Below, one piece after another: positions 10,191-17,918 of a stretch of 64,000 nt of DNA. Both the position numbers and the translations under genes were made by a program. How positions within the stretch are numbered: position 1 is the stretch's first letter; every line of letters starts with the position of its first letter. Origin of the DNA: Bacteroidales bacterium (lineage in GTDB: Bacteria; Bacteroidota; Bacteroidia; Bacteroidales; WCHB1-69); NCBI GenBank assembly GCA_017535665.1, contig JAFXTS010000017.1:1-64000 (forward strand), written 5' to 3'. The notes under the pieces are model-generated. The model was given only the letters and a program-made list of their open reading frames with translations. It searched no databases and had not been told where the DNA came from.

Positions 10191-11473
10191 GCCTCAGGAG
10201 CTACCAATTGATAAATGTGTTTCAGGCGGCCGGCCACATCTTCCCATTTCAGGTTGTTGGCCTCCTCGCAGCCTTTTTCCGAAAAAACTTTCGCCAAAGC
10301 GGGGTAATGCAGAATGCCGTAAATCGCATCGGCGGTGGCGTCGATGTCCCAAAAATCTACCTTGATGGCATATTGCAATACTTCGGAAACACCTGATTGT
10401 TTGGATATTACCACGGGAACGCCCGACTGCATGGCCTCTAACGGCGAGATACCGAAAGGCTCTGAGATGGAGGGCATGACATATACGTCACTCATGCCGA
10501 ACATCTTGTCGATGTCTTTGCCACGAAGGAAGCCCGTGAAGTGGAAGCGGTCGGAGATGCCCAGTTCGGCCACACGGCGGATGACACGCGGCATCATGTC
10601 GCCGTCGCCGGCCAGCACAAAACGCACGTTGTCGTCCATCTCCAGCACCCGTTTGGCGGTTTCCACAAAATATTCGGGACCTTTCTGGAAGGTGACGCGC
10701 CCGAGGAAGGTGACGATCTTCTCTTTCACTGGACGGTTGCCATCCACCTGACGCACAGAAGGTTCAACGGCATTATGCAGCGTAAAAACCTTGTCGGCGG
10801 GGATGCCGTACTTTTCGATGACGATATTGCGGGTGAGGTTGCTGACGGCGCACACGGCATCGGCGGCCATCATGCCTTCCCGTTCGAGGTTATAGACGAT
10901 GTCGTTGCGGTTGTTTTCACCCGAGCGGTCGTATTCGGTGGCATGGATGTGGACCACGAGCGGTTTGCCACTGACGCGCTTGGCGGCGATGCCGGCGCGA
11001 TAGGTGAGCCAGTCGTGGGCGTGAATCACATCGTACTGTTCGGAGCGGGCAATCTCTTCAGCCACCAATGCATACTTCTCCACCTCCTGCATCAGGTTGG
11101 CACCATAACCGCCCTGAAAGCGGTACTTGCGCTTCCCTCCACCTTCCACATCCTCAAAAACTCCGCTTTCTATCTGATTGACAATGTTATAATAATCATC
11201 AATGCCAATATAAGGCACCATCTGCGAGTTCACCTCAATATAAGAGATCTCTTTCGAGAAGGCGCTATAGCGAATCTGTCGGGGGTCGAAGGCGAAGTCG
11301 CTGGCGTTGACAATGCGCGCACTGGTCTGATCCTCGTCACCGTAGGCTTTGGGAACCACCAGAGCCACCTCCACGCCGTTGTGCGCCAAACCGCGGGTCA
11401 GACCATAACAGGCCGTACCCAAACCACCGGAAATATGAGGGGGAAATTCCCACCCGAACATCAGCACTCTCAT
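10187..11473 (-). CDS. glycogen synthase, Bacteroidota GT-B type
   Basis: This is a cytoplasmic glycosyltransferase that probably extends alpha-1,4-glucan from a nucleotide sugar. At 428 aa it has the length of the Bacteroidota glycogen synthases, which resemble GT4/GT5 enzymes. The N terminus MRVLMFGWEFPPHISGGLGT holds the glycine-rich acceptor/donor loop. The C-terminal half has the nucleotide-sugar motif SEPFGISPLEAMQSGVPVV with its conserved E-x7-E spacing. It sits 4 bp after the LutA-like gene and overlaps coaD by 4 bp, so it belongs to a compact minus-strand operon. No branching enzyme or glycogen phosphorylase is adjacent. A different alpha-glucan or sugar acceptor is possible. Confidence 0.85.
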   Translation of the reverse strand: MRVLMFGWEFPPHISGGLGTACYGLTRGLAHNGVEVALVVPKAYGDEDQTSARIVNASDFAFDPRQIRYSAFSKEISYIEVNSQMVPYIGIDDYYNIVNQIESGVFEDVEGGGKRKYRFQGGYGANLMQEVEKYALVAEEIARSEQYDVIHAHDWLTYRAGIAAKRVSGKPLVVHIHATEYDRSGENNRNDIVYNLEREGMMAADAVCAVSNLTRNIVIEKYGIPADKVFTLHNAVEPSVRQVDGNRPVKEKIVTFLGRVTFQKGPEYFVETAKRVLEMDDNVRFVLAGDGDMMPRVIRRVAELGISDRFHFTGFLRGKDIDKMFGMSDVYVMPSISEPFGISPLEAMQSGVPVVISKQSGVSEVLQYAIKVDFWDIDATADAIYGILHYPALAKVFSEKGCEEANNLKWEDVAGRLKHIYQLVAPEA

Positions 11474-11477
11474 AGTA

Positions 11478-12221
11478 TTATTTTTCTGATTTCAAAATTT
11501 CAGCAATCGGCACCACATTGAATTTCACATCGTTGCGGGTCGCGATATAGGCATCGATATACTGGAGACAATGGAGGTCGGTAGAGGTTACAAACTCCAC
11601 ATCATAGCTGCTGATACGATCCACTATCTGCTTCAGCATCAGTTCAGTAAGTTCGCCGTTGTGCATAGCGAAGTCGCCGTTTCCACAGCAGCAGAGTTTC
11701 ATATCGGGGTCGGTCACCAGCTCCAAGCCCTTCGTATTTTGCAGTAACGTGATCGCATCATCACTCGGATAGATGTTTCGTGCCGAGCAGGAGCGGAAAT
11801 AGAACACCTTATGGCCGAATGTATTATTCAGGCATTCCACATGTTTCTTGTTGACGATGTAGTCGCAAAGCTCATAGGAGTCTTGCACCACGTGCGCCAC
11901 AGCCGACTGCACCGCGGAGTGTTGGCACAGCTGCTTGGCATATTTTTTCAGATAGCCCACGCAATCGCTGGAGGGGCACACAATCGGATAGCCATTATCG
12001 AAATAGCGCACCAGCCGGAAGGCAAGATCATGGGCGGCATCAATCTCACCGCGCATCAGAAACTGACGGCCACAGCAGGTGAGATCACTGTTGTAGTACG
12101 GTATCTCGCCCATCCGTTCCAACAGCGACAGAATCGGCTGCACGCCGTATGGCAGGAACAGATCCATGTGGCAGGGGATGAACAGGTTGACCGTATATTT
12201 CTTGGGAGTAAAGTCGTACAT
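11478..12221 (-). CDS. LutA/GlcF-like (Fe-S)-binding CCG-domain protein
   Basis: This is a cysteine-rich CCG-domain protein of the lactate/glycolate oxidase subunit type; such proteins pass electrons through Fe-S centres. Two CCG modules are visible: FIPCHMD with CCGRQ and CPSSDC in the first half, and FRSCSAR with CCCGNGDF in the second. I chose the start at 12221 (MYDFTPKK, about 247 aa) because the longer frame to 12266 overlaps the preceding gene. LutB and LutC partners are absent from the window, so it may act alone or with distant subunits. It lies 14 bp after the pepC-like gene and 4 bp before the glycogen synthase gene. Confidence 0.8.
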   Translation of the reverse strand: MYDFTPKKYTVNLFIPCHMDLFLPYGVQPILSLLERMGEIPYYNSDLTCCGRQFLMRGEIDAAHDLAFRLVRYFDNGYPIVCPSSDCVGYLKKYAKQLCQHSAVQSAVAHVVQDSYELCDYIVNKKHVECLNNTFGHKVFYFRSCSARNIYPSDDAITLLQNTKGLELVTDPDMKLCCCGNGDFAMHNGELTELMLKQIVDRISSYDVEFVTSTDLHCLQYIDAYIATRNDVKFNVVPIAEILKSEK

Positions 12222-12235
12222 AGGCGGATTATTTA

Positions 12236-13639
12236 CTATTCTTCGGGGGCAAACATCGGATCCCAAGCGGGAAGCATAATCGGTTTGCTATCAAACATTT
12301 TCAGATATTTTTCAGGGATATATTTGCTTTCGATCACCACGCGAAACATATATTCGTTGAACCATTCGTTGGTCATAATCAGGAAGCCCTTGTAGCCGTA
12401 GTTGCTGCCCCAGCTGTTCTCCACCATCCATTTCTTGGGCTGGTCGTTGGCATCAAGATCGACAGCGCAGAGGGTCATGGCGTGCGACGAGCCGCTGGCG
12501 AAGGTGCTGACACGCTGTTTTTTATCCATTTTGAAATCAACGCCGAAGAGGGAGGCGTAGTCGTAGTTGTTGACATCCATGAAGCCCTTGTCGCGGTTGA
12601 GGAACTTGCCCACATCGCAGGAGAAATACATCATGGTGCTGTCTTTGATGGAGGCGATGGCCATCGGGGCGATCTCTTCCATCGGGAGGTTGAGGTATTT
12701 CCAGTTGTCGCCGTCGTACACGTGGCGGTCGTATTCAATTTCATACACCTTGTAGTACTCGCGGGTGGGGTCGTTCATGATCATGTAGAAAGTGGAGAAG
12801 TCGGCGGGGGCGTACTTGTCGCGGAACGAGGCGGGCGTATAGGTGGCGGTCTCCACAGGTTTGCCGCTCTTGTCGCGCTGAGTCCATGAGAACTCGGCGG
12901 GCGGTTCCCCGAAGTTGAGGGCGAGGATCTTGTACACCACCTTCAGCATCTCCTGTTTGCGCTGCTGGAGCTGAGCTTCGGTAGTGCCCTTCTTGGCGCC
13001 CATCTCGCGCAGTTCAAGTCCGTACTCGCGGAGCTTGAGGCTCAAGACCGATGACATTGTGGAGGTCTTGTTGCTGCTGTTGGTCTCGCGCATCGCTTCA
13101 GCCGGCACCACGCCGTACTTGTCGATGAGGTTGGCCACGCCGGTAAACTGGCCACCGTCGCCGATGGGGTTCTTGAAGAGCCATTCCACGGTCTTGTCGT
13201 CCATAGGCGACTTACGGGTGTCGATGATGGCTTGAAGGAAGAGGTTTGATTTCTCGAGCTGGTCCCAGAAGAAGAGATACACCTGCGAGAACTGGAAGTC
13301 GGCGGGCAGGTCATATTTGGCGATGGCTTTAGCGCGCAGCACGTTGAGGCCGGTGAAGAGCCAGCAGCGGCCAGAAGACTTCTGGTCGGTGACGGCCTGG
13401 GAGGGCACGCGGTGCGAGAAATAGGTGTCGAACTGGGCCTCATTTTCGAAGTTGAGGGCGATCTTGTTGATGTCGTTGCCGGCGATGGCATTTTGCAGGG
13501 CCTTATTCTCCGGGGAGCTTTTATAGGAGTCCTGAATATTTTTCAACATCTCGGGAGTCACCCCGCCGTTCTGAGCGGAGGCGACAAACGAAACTATCGC
13601 GCTCAGAATCAGCACAATTGCAAATTTGATACACTTCAT
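12236..13639 (-). CDS. C1B papain-like peptidase, aminopeptidase C/bleomycin hydrolase family, exported
   Basis: This is a cysteine peptidase of family C1B. The catalytic Cys is residue 92 in QKSSGRCWLF, the His lies in SSHAMTLCAV, and the Asn in VENSWGSNYGYKG. At 467 aa the core matches the PepC/bleomycin hydrolase family, but unlike the cytosolic enzymes it begins with a signal peptide (about residues 1-22, ending VASAQ). It is therefore probably periplasmic or surface-exposed, as is common for Bacteroidota members. A TATATTTG -7 box lies 24 bp upstream. It is the first gene of the pepC-LutA-like-glycogen synthase-coaD-giant gene run. Confidence 0.92.
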   Translation of the reverse strand: MKCIKFAIVLILSAIVSFVASAQNGGVTPEMLKNIQDSYKSSPENKALQNAIAGNDINKIALNFENEAQFDTYFSHRVPSQAVTDQKSSGRCWLFTGLNVLRAKAIAKYDLPADFQFSQVYLFFWDQLEKSNLFLQAIIDTRKSPMDDKTVEWLFKNPIGDGGQFTGVANLIDKYGVVPAEAMRETNSSNKTSTMSSVLSLKLREYGLELREMGAKKGTTEAQLQQRKQEMLKVVYKILALNFGEPPAEFSWTQRDKSGKPVETATYTPASFRDKYAPADFSTFYMIMNDPTREYYKVYEIEYDRHVYDGDNWKYLNLPMEEIAPMAIASIKDSTMMYFSCDVGKFLNRDKGFMDVNNYDYASLFGVDFKMDKKQRVSTFASGSSHAMTLCAVDLDANDQPKKWMVENSWGSNYGYKGFLIMTNEWFNEYMFRVVIESKYIPEKYLKMFDSKPIMLPAWDPMFAPEE

Positions 13640-13662
13640 AGAATTTACTTTAAATACAGCTG

Positions 13663-13670
13663 CAAATATA
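13663..13670 (-). promoter_or_regulatory. Bacteroidota -7 box for the pepC-like operon
   Basis: On the minus strand this reads TATATTTG, matching TAnnTTTG. It lies 24 bp upstream of the ATG at 13639. I see no other clear promoter before 9703, so it may serve the whole run of five genes. Confidence 0.65.
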
Positions 13671-13709
13671 TAAAAAAAATCGGAATTATCCCTATTATCC
13701 CTTCTTTTA

Positions 13710-14798
13710 TCACTTATCGTCCATTTGATTTTCTATTCTCTGTTTAGCCAAGGCTAACTGCTTTTGCAGTTGTTCTATCAAAAGATGCTTGGGAGGAAGT
13801 TCCGTATAGTATTGTGCCACTTGGATACCTGACTTGTCAAGTTGCAGAAGTTCAATCTGTTCCTCGCTTCCTTCCGAACAAAGTAGCAGTCCGATGGGGG
13901 CCTTTTCTCCCTGCTGGCGTTCATTTTTGTCAAGCCATCGCAGGTATAGCTCCATCTGCCCTTTGTATGCGGCTTTAAATTTGCCTTTTTTCAATTCTAT
14001 GGCGACCAATCGGTGCAGTTTTCGATGGAAGAAAAGGAGATCCAGATTGAAATCTTCCCCATCAATAACCATCCTCTTCTGACGCTCGACAAATGTAAAG
14101 CCATTGCCAAGTTCCATAATAAAATGCTGCAACCCCGTAAGTAACATGTCTTCCAAATCCCTTTCGCTGTAGTATCCTTTCAAACCAGTAAAATCCAAAA
14201 AGTATGGATTCTTGAATACCAGGTCAGGAGAAATCACGTCATTGTTTCTCAGTGATGCAAGTTCCGTTTTAATTTGTTCATTGTCCTTACCTGCAATGGC
14301 AGTTCGTTCATAAAGCATACCATCCATCTGTTTCTCCAGCTCCCGCTTGCTCCAATGTGAGTTGGCGGCCATCGTCAGGTAAAACTCACGTGCCATTTCA
14401 TCCTTTAATGGCAAAACCGTAAGAAAATGCGTCCACGATAATTGTGTCACCAGTGGTGTCACAATCTCCAAATCGGGAAACTCCTCAGCAAATTGCATCA
14501 TACGCCGCAAACTTCGCAATGAAAACCGACTTGTTTGGAAATGTTCCTGTAACTGTTGCGCCAGTTTTGCAACAATCTGTTTGCCGTACTCAGCCCGCTG
14601 TTTTCCAAGCACATCCGTATTGATGCGATGACCTATGTGCCAATACATCAAGGTTAGTTCGGCATTGGCTTTGATGGCCACCCTACTTCTTGATGAATCA
14701 ATAATCTGACAAATGTCGGAGAAGAGTCGTTTGTCTTGAGGCACGCTGTCACTGTTATTGCAATGTGAAATCATTTCATCCATATCAAAATACTTCAT
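13710..14798 (-). CDS. DUF1016/YhcG-type PD-(D/E)XK nuclease
   Basis: The protein has an N-terminal DUF1016 helical domain (AELTLMYWHIGHRI, GKQIVAKLAQQLQ, FSLRSLRRMMQFA) and a C-terminal PD-(D/E)XK nuclease-like domain (DGEDFNLDLLFFHRKL then VAIELKKGKF, giving the D...E-x-K catalytic set). Family members occur in accessory and defence islands; the biochemical role is poorly known. I chose the ATG at 14798 (MKYFDMDE, 362 aa). The longer frame begins with a TTG at 14813 that lies inside the TATCTTTG -7 box and so could not be transcribed from that promoter. A 22-bp palindrome overlaps the promoter. No partner restriction or toxin gene is directly linked. Confidence 0.88.
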   Translation of the reverse strand: MKYFDMDEMISHCNNSDSVPQDKRLFSDICQIIDSSRSRVAIKANAELTLMYWHIGHRINTDVLGKQRAEYGKQIVAKLAQQLQEHFQTSRFSLRSLRRMMQFAEEFPDLEIVTPLVTQLSWTHFLTVLPLKDEMAREFYLTMAANSHWSKRELEKQMDGMLYERTAIAGKDNEQIKTELASLRNNDVISPDLVFKNPYFLDFTGLKGYYSERDLEDMLLTGLQHFIMELGNGFTFVERQKRMVIDGEDFNLDLLFFHRKLHRLVAIELKKGKFKAAYKGQMELYLRWLDKNERQQGEKAPIGLLLCSEGSEEQIELLQLDKSGIQVAQYYTELPPKHLLIEQLQKQLALAKQRIENQMDDK

Positions 14799-14810
14799 TA
14801 ATTTGAGCGG

Positions 14811-14818
14811 CAAAGATA
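14811..14818 (-). promoter_or_regulatory. -7 box for the DUF1016 gene
   Basis: Minus-strand TATCTTTG, a perfect TAnnTTTG match, 12 bp before the ATG at 14798. It decides the start codon of the nuclease gene. Confidence 0.7.
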
Positions 14819-14839
14819 CACTTTTTATTTAAGAAGTGT
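14818..14839. promoter_or_regulatory. 22-bp imperfect palindrome in the DUF1016 promoter (possible operator)
   Basis: acactt at 14818-14823 is mirrored by aagtgt at 14834-14839, with an A/T-rich centre. It abuts the -7 box, in the position of a repressor operator or autoregulatory site. The bound protein is unknown. Confidence 0.4.
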
Positions 14840-14971
14840 TAACTTTGAAATTATTTTTTTAATTTTTACAAATAAAAAAAATACAAACAACAGTTTACAT
14901 GCTGTAACTTTCGATTTTTAGTATTTCTTAAAAAAATCCATACCTAATCGAAAGCCACATTAAAAGACATC

Positions 14972-15009
14972 AAAAAAAAGTAGGAAGCGGCACTCCGTCA
15001 CCTCCTACT
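14972..15009 (-). terminator. rho-independent terminator after the beta-repeat protein gene
   Basis: On the minus strand a stem AGTAGGA/TCCTACT with further partial pairing is followed by a run of eight T. It lies about 70 bp downstream of the stop at 15081. Confidence 0.65.
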
Positions 15010-15080
15010 ATTAATTGCTCTGCTACGACCTTACCCACTCACTACAAAGATTACTGAAGAGGCAATGTTAGAAGAAGTGG

Positions 15081-15452
15081 TTATTTTGTACCAGCCCAAG
15101 TATTCACGAATTTGACTTTGAAATCGGGATATGATGACACATATTCAATTGAGAAATCATACCATGATGTGTTTTCATCCACAAACTTCCATTCTCCACA
15201 AGAATCAGCCCATTCTGTAACAACTTTCACATCAAGATCTTCCCACGTATCAACCACTTGCACTTTGAAATCCGCGCCACTGCTTACTACTTTCACTTTC
15301 CCATATAATCTTTTGCCCTCACAAGTGCAATCTTCTTTATTGAAGGAAGGATTCCTATAAGAATTGCCTGCGATAAGCAGACTGTCGGGTTCGGTAGCGT
15401 AAGCAGATACCATAGCAGATATTACAAACAAGACAGATAGTATCTTTTTCAT
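15081..15452 (-). CDS. small secreted protein with six ~11-residue beta repeats
   Basis: This 123-aa protein starts with a signal peptide (MKKILSVLFVISAMVSAYA). After a short Cys-containing linker (CTCEGK) come about six short repeats, each ending in an aromatic or acidic turn: KVKVVSSGADF, KVQVVDTWEDL, DVKVVTEWADS, WKFVDENTSW, SIEYVSSYPDF, KVKFVNTW. The alternating hydrophobic pattern suggests a beta-solenoid or stacked beta hairpins. It recalls repeat proteins often annotated as DUF6150, but I am not certain of the family. It follows the membrane-anchored gene by 21 bp, so they probably form one operon. The function is unknown. Confidence 0.75.
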   Translation of the reverse strand: MKKILSVLFVISAMVSAYATEPDSLLIAGNSYRNPSFNKEDCTCEGKRLYGKVKVVSSGADFKVQVVDTWEDLDVKVVTEWADSCGEWKFVDENTSWYDFSIEYVSSYPDFKVKFVNTWAGTK

Positions 15453-15473
15453 AATATAATTTCAGTATTACTA

Positions 15474-16127
15474 CTATTCAGTCCATTCTAGTGGTTTATC
15501 AACATGAAATGAAAAGATTGGACGTCCAGCTTCATATACGGGTATCTCCACTTTAATGGCTTTAGCCTTTTTGCTTTTCTCAATAAAATCTTTTGCATTT
15601 TTTAAGAAAACTGTTTCTGAACTACCATCAGCGGCATCATTGAAATAGTACTTTTTGGCCGCTGTGCTATCAAATCTAACAGCAACATAATTATCGCCAG
15701 TGAATTCAGAACCAACTATTTGCCCTCTGTCAATTTCTATAAGCACATCATAGCCATATTTTTTCATATAACGAACTGTAATTGAAGCGTATGTATTTCC
15801 TTCATAAGGGAAATCTTGATTGATGTAGTTGTCGCTTCTTATAGATGCCCAAATATTTTTTGAATCCGTCATTTCATCAATTTTCGTCCTAAAATTCCAA
15901 AGAACGGAATCTTTTGCGCTGGCTTCGTTATTTTCAGATATTTTCGCTGATTGCTCATTCGTAACATCATCAGTTAACAGTTCAATATTACTATCATTAT
16001 TTGATGAATTTTTACCAGCGATTACAATGAGAATAATTCCCAAAAAGATTGCGGCAGATATAATAGACAAGATTACACATCCTTTCTTTTTCTTTTTGGG
16101 TTCTTTTTCTAATAATTTCTCTTCCAT
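15474..16127 (-). CDS. hypothetical single-pass membrane-anchored protein
   Basis: A 217-aa protein of unknown function. It has a cytoplasmic N terminus rich in Lys/Glu (EKEPKKKKKG), one membrane segment (VILSIISAAIFLGIILIVIA, about residues 18-37), then an Asn/Ser-rich linker and a mixed alpha/beta extracytoplasmic domain from about residue 70. It lacks a cleavable signal. I recognise no family. It is the upstream gene of the pair with the secreted beta-repeat protein, so the two may act together at the cell envelope. Its codon use is AT-rich like the rest of this accessory patch. Confidence 0.7.
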   Translation of the reverse strand: MEEKLLEKEPKKKKKGCVILSIISAAIFLGIILIVIAGKNSSNNDSNIELLTDDVTNEQSAKISENNEASAKDSVLWNFRTKIDEMTDSKNIWASIRSDNYINQDFPYEGNTYASITVRYMKKYGYDVLIEIDRGQIVGSEFTGDNYVAVRFDSTAAKKYYFNDAADGSSETVFLKNAKDFIEKSKKAKAIKVEIPVYEAGRPIFSFHVDKPLEWTE

Positions 16128-16225
16128 TTTCTTTTTCCCATGTTATAACTCCATTTGGGACATCGGTTCTAATACTAAAAAAATGATTAAAGGTAGGCCA
16201 GTTTTATTTGGGAAGTTTTACACAC

Positions 16226-16410
16226 AAAAAAAGCGTGGCACTTCGCCGTTTTCATTGGATTCCTTGAGGTCTTGGACAACCTGACATCCCCAACTACAAC
16301 GAGTAAAGCCCACGCCTTTTGGCGGGAGCGCCGTTGCTTTACTCTGGGAATGTCCTAATTGAAAGTGTCCAAGTTTCAAGGGATCCAGTGTATAAGCTAC
16401 TTCGCTTTTT
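16226..16410. repeat. 185-bp imperfect palindrome (MITE-like or structured RNA element)
   Basis: Nested arms pair from outside inward: aaaaaaagcg 16226-16235 with cgcttttt near 16403-16410; ggattccttgaggtcttgga 16258-16277 with tccaagtttcaagggatcc 16367-16385; gacatcccc 16283-16291 with gggaatgtc 16346-16354; gagtaaagc 16301-16309 with gctttactc 16336-16344; cgcc/ggcg at 16313-16324 around a tttt loop. No ORF spans it. It fills most of the gene-free stretch 16128-16508, where I see nothing else except AT-rich flanks. It could be a miniature inverted-repeat element or a bidirectional structured RNA or terminator. Confidence 0.7.
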
Positions 16411-16508
16411 CCTATTCTCTGGTGTGCATAAACGAATTATGCGGTTTTATTCATAGGCATTCGGTTTGGTGAATAATTTTGTTTTCTATAAATTTAGGTA
16501 AAATTTCC

Positions 16509-16748
16509 TCAACACCTCAACACATCCTTAATGGAATAGATTTTGCTCATTGCATCAAAAGAGAAATATTGGTCATCCATAATCATATAATTTTCCCGTT
16601 GAGGAATACTCAACTTCTTGATTTCAGGAAACATGGAAACAGGAACCATCACCACACGACCGTCTGTCAAATAAACAGCCATCATGCCACGCTTCAATCC
16701 AAAATCCAGCTTCTTGATTCCCAAATTGGTGTCTTTATACTTGCACAT
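16509..16748 (-). CDS. DUF2442-family small protein
   Basis: With the start at 16748 (MCKYKDTNLG) the protein has 79 aa. The core AVYLTDGRVVMVPVSMFPEI followed by a Q-R-x-N-Y segment and a C-terminal FDAMSKIYSIKDVL fits the DUF2442 pattern (L-x-D-G-R then V-P-[LV]-x-x-[FY]-P). These proteins often sit beside DUF4160 genes in toxin-antitoxin-like pairs; no DUF4160 gene is visible here. A longer frame starts at 16814, but its codons 4-8 overlap the TATCTTTG promoter box, so I reject that start. It sits just downstream of the RhuM gene. Function unknown. Confidence 0.75.
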   Translation of the reverse strand: MCKYKDTNLGIKKLDFGLKRGMMAVYLTDGRVVMVPVSMFPEIKKLSIPQRENYMIMDDQYFSFDAMSKIYSIKDVLRC

Positions 16749-16792
16749 AGTCCCTAATTGCCCATGAGTTATTTTGAGTTTATTTTCGGTTG

Positions 16793-16800
16793 CAAAGATA
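16793..16800 (-). promoter_or_regulatory. -7 box for the DUF2442 gene
   Basis: Minus-strand TATCTTTG. The predicted transcription start near 16786 leaves a leader of about 38 nt before the ATG at 16748 and excludes the upstream ATG at 16814. Confidence 0.6.
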
Positions 16801-16805
16801 ATACA

Positions 16806-16826
16806 TTTTTCCAAACTTTATCGTAT
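16806..16826. repeat. 21-bp direct repeat flanking the RhuM gene, left copy
   Basis: tttttccaaactttatcgta plus a final t, identical to 17919-17939. It lies 2 bp beyond the RhuM stop codon. Confidence 0.85.
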
Positions 16827-16828
16827 AT

Positions 16829-17833
16829 TTAGTGATTCTTTGTCTTTTCTACGATTTCGTCAAGCAGCCTTGCATCCTCTTGGTCAGCCTGGGCAGCCTC
16901 TATCTGTTTTCTTCGTGCATCGAATTGCTCATAAATCCCATAGACCATCTCTTCCATCTCATCATTCGTAACGCTTCCTTTTCCCTGCAATACGTCTTTA
17001 CCGTGGTACGTGAGCAGCCCGTTGACATTGTTGCGCCAGAAGTTCAAAGTGAGGTCTTTCCGTTCCTTCACCCGCAATTCTGCCGATTCAAGAAACAACG
17101 TAGTCAAACGATTCAGGGTATCTATTTCATCTTCATTGAGATAGTTTTTCGCAACAACAATATCTTGTTTCCTTACGATTGATCCCTTCCACGAAGTGAG
17201 TCCCATATTGGGCTGTTGAGCATCGGCACGGGAGGTGATGATTTCAGCCGCAGTTTTGTGCGTTACCGCATAAAGCAGTTTATTCTGCGTCTCAGCAAAA
17301 AACATTTGCGTTGCTTTTTCGCGAGCCTCGTAATCGCTGCTAAGGGAAAACAAATCTCTAAGTTTCTGGTAAAAACGCTTTTCCGAAGCCCTGATATCGC
17401 GAATTCTCTCTAAGAGTTCGTCAAAATAATCTGGCTGTCCATTAGGATTCTTCAAGCGGTCATCGTCCATCGTAAAACCCTTGACCAAATATTCCGACAA
17501 ATGCCGGGTGGCCCATTGGCGGAACTGCGTTCCTCTTTTGCCTTTTACTCTATATCCTACTGCCAATATCATCTCTAAAGAATAAAAAGTGACATTGTAT
17601 TTTTTACCATCAGACGCAGTTATTAAATAATCTTTAATAACTGAATTTTTATCTAATTCATTATCTTTCAATATATTAGATATATGAATATTGACATTAG
17701 GAATCGAGGTGGCAAAAAGTTCTGCCAACTGTTTTTGATTGAGCCAAATCTTTCCATCTTTGGCATACAAAGCAACCGACGCTTTGCCGTCGATTGAGTT
17801 ATAGATGATGATGTTGCTTTCGGGTTCGGACAT
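16829..17833 (-). CDS. RhuM-family protein
   Basis: A 334-aa member of the RhuM ('virulence RhuM') family. Recognisable segments are DGKIWLNQKQLAELFATSIP with an HTH-like pattern, NVNIHISNILKDNELD, VIKDYLITASDGKKY, and GYRVKGKRGTQFRQWATRHL. The family is widespread in Bacteroidota accessory DNA; despite its name its role is not established, and it may be DNA-binding. I chose MSEPESN at 17833. The longer frame to 17995 reads back through the gene's own TATCTTTG box and into the divergent promoter. The gene is bracketed by a 21-bp perfect direct repeat, which suggests acquisition as a cassette. It is divergent from the WlbA-like gene. Confidence 0.88.
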   Translation of the reverse strand: MSEPESNIIIYNSIDGKASVALYAKDGKIWLNQKQLAELFATSIPNVNIHISNILKDNELDKNSVIKDYLITASDGKKYNVTFYSLEMILAVGYRVKGKRGTQFRQWATRHLSEYLVKGFTMDDDRLKNPNGQPDYFDELLERIRDIRASEKRFYQKLRDLFSLSSDYEAREKATQMFFAETQNKLLYAVTHKTAAEIITSRADAQQPNMGLTSWKGSIVRKQDIVVAKNYLNEDEIDTLNRLTTLFLESAELRVKERKDLTLNFWRNNVNGLLTYHGKDVLQGKGSVTNDEMEEMVYGIYEQFDARRKQIEAAQADQEDARLLDEIVEKTKNH

Positions 17834-17874
17834 AGAAAATAGTTGTAAACAATAAACAGTTTTTTTTCGCACTG

Positions 17875-17882
17875 CAAAGATA
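17875..17882 (-). promoter_or_regulatory. -7 box for the RhuM gene
   Basis: Minus-strand TATCTTTG, 41 bp before the ATG at 17833. It excludes the upstream in-frame start at 17995. Confidence 0.65.
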
Positions 17883-17918
17883 CAACATTTCCCATTATCA
17901 TAAAAGTAATCTGTCCAT

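Noticed and set aside
10541..11521. Plus-strand 326-codon frame opposite the glycogen synthase gene
   Set aside because: Histidine- and valine-rich antisense shadow; the minus frame carries all glycosyltransferase motifs.
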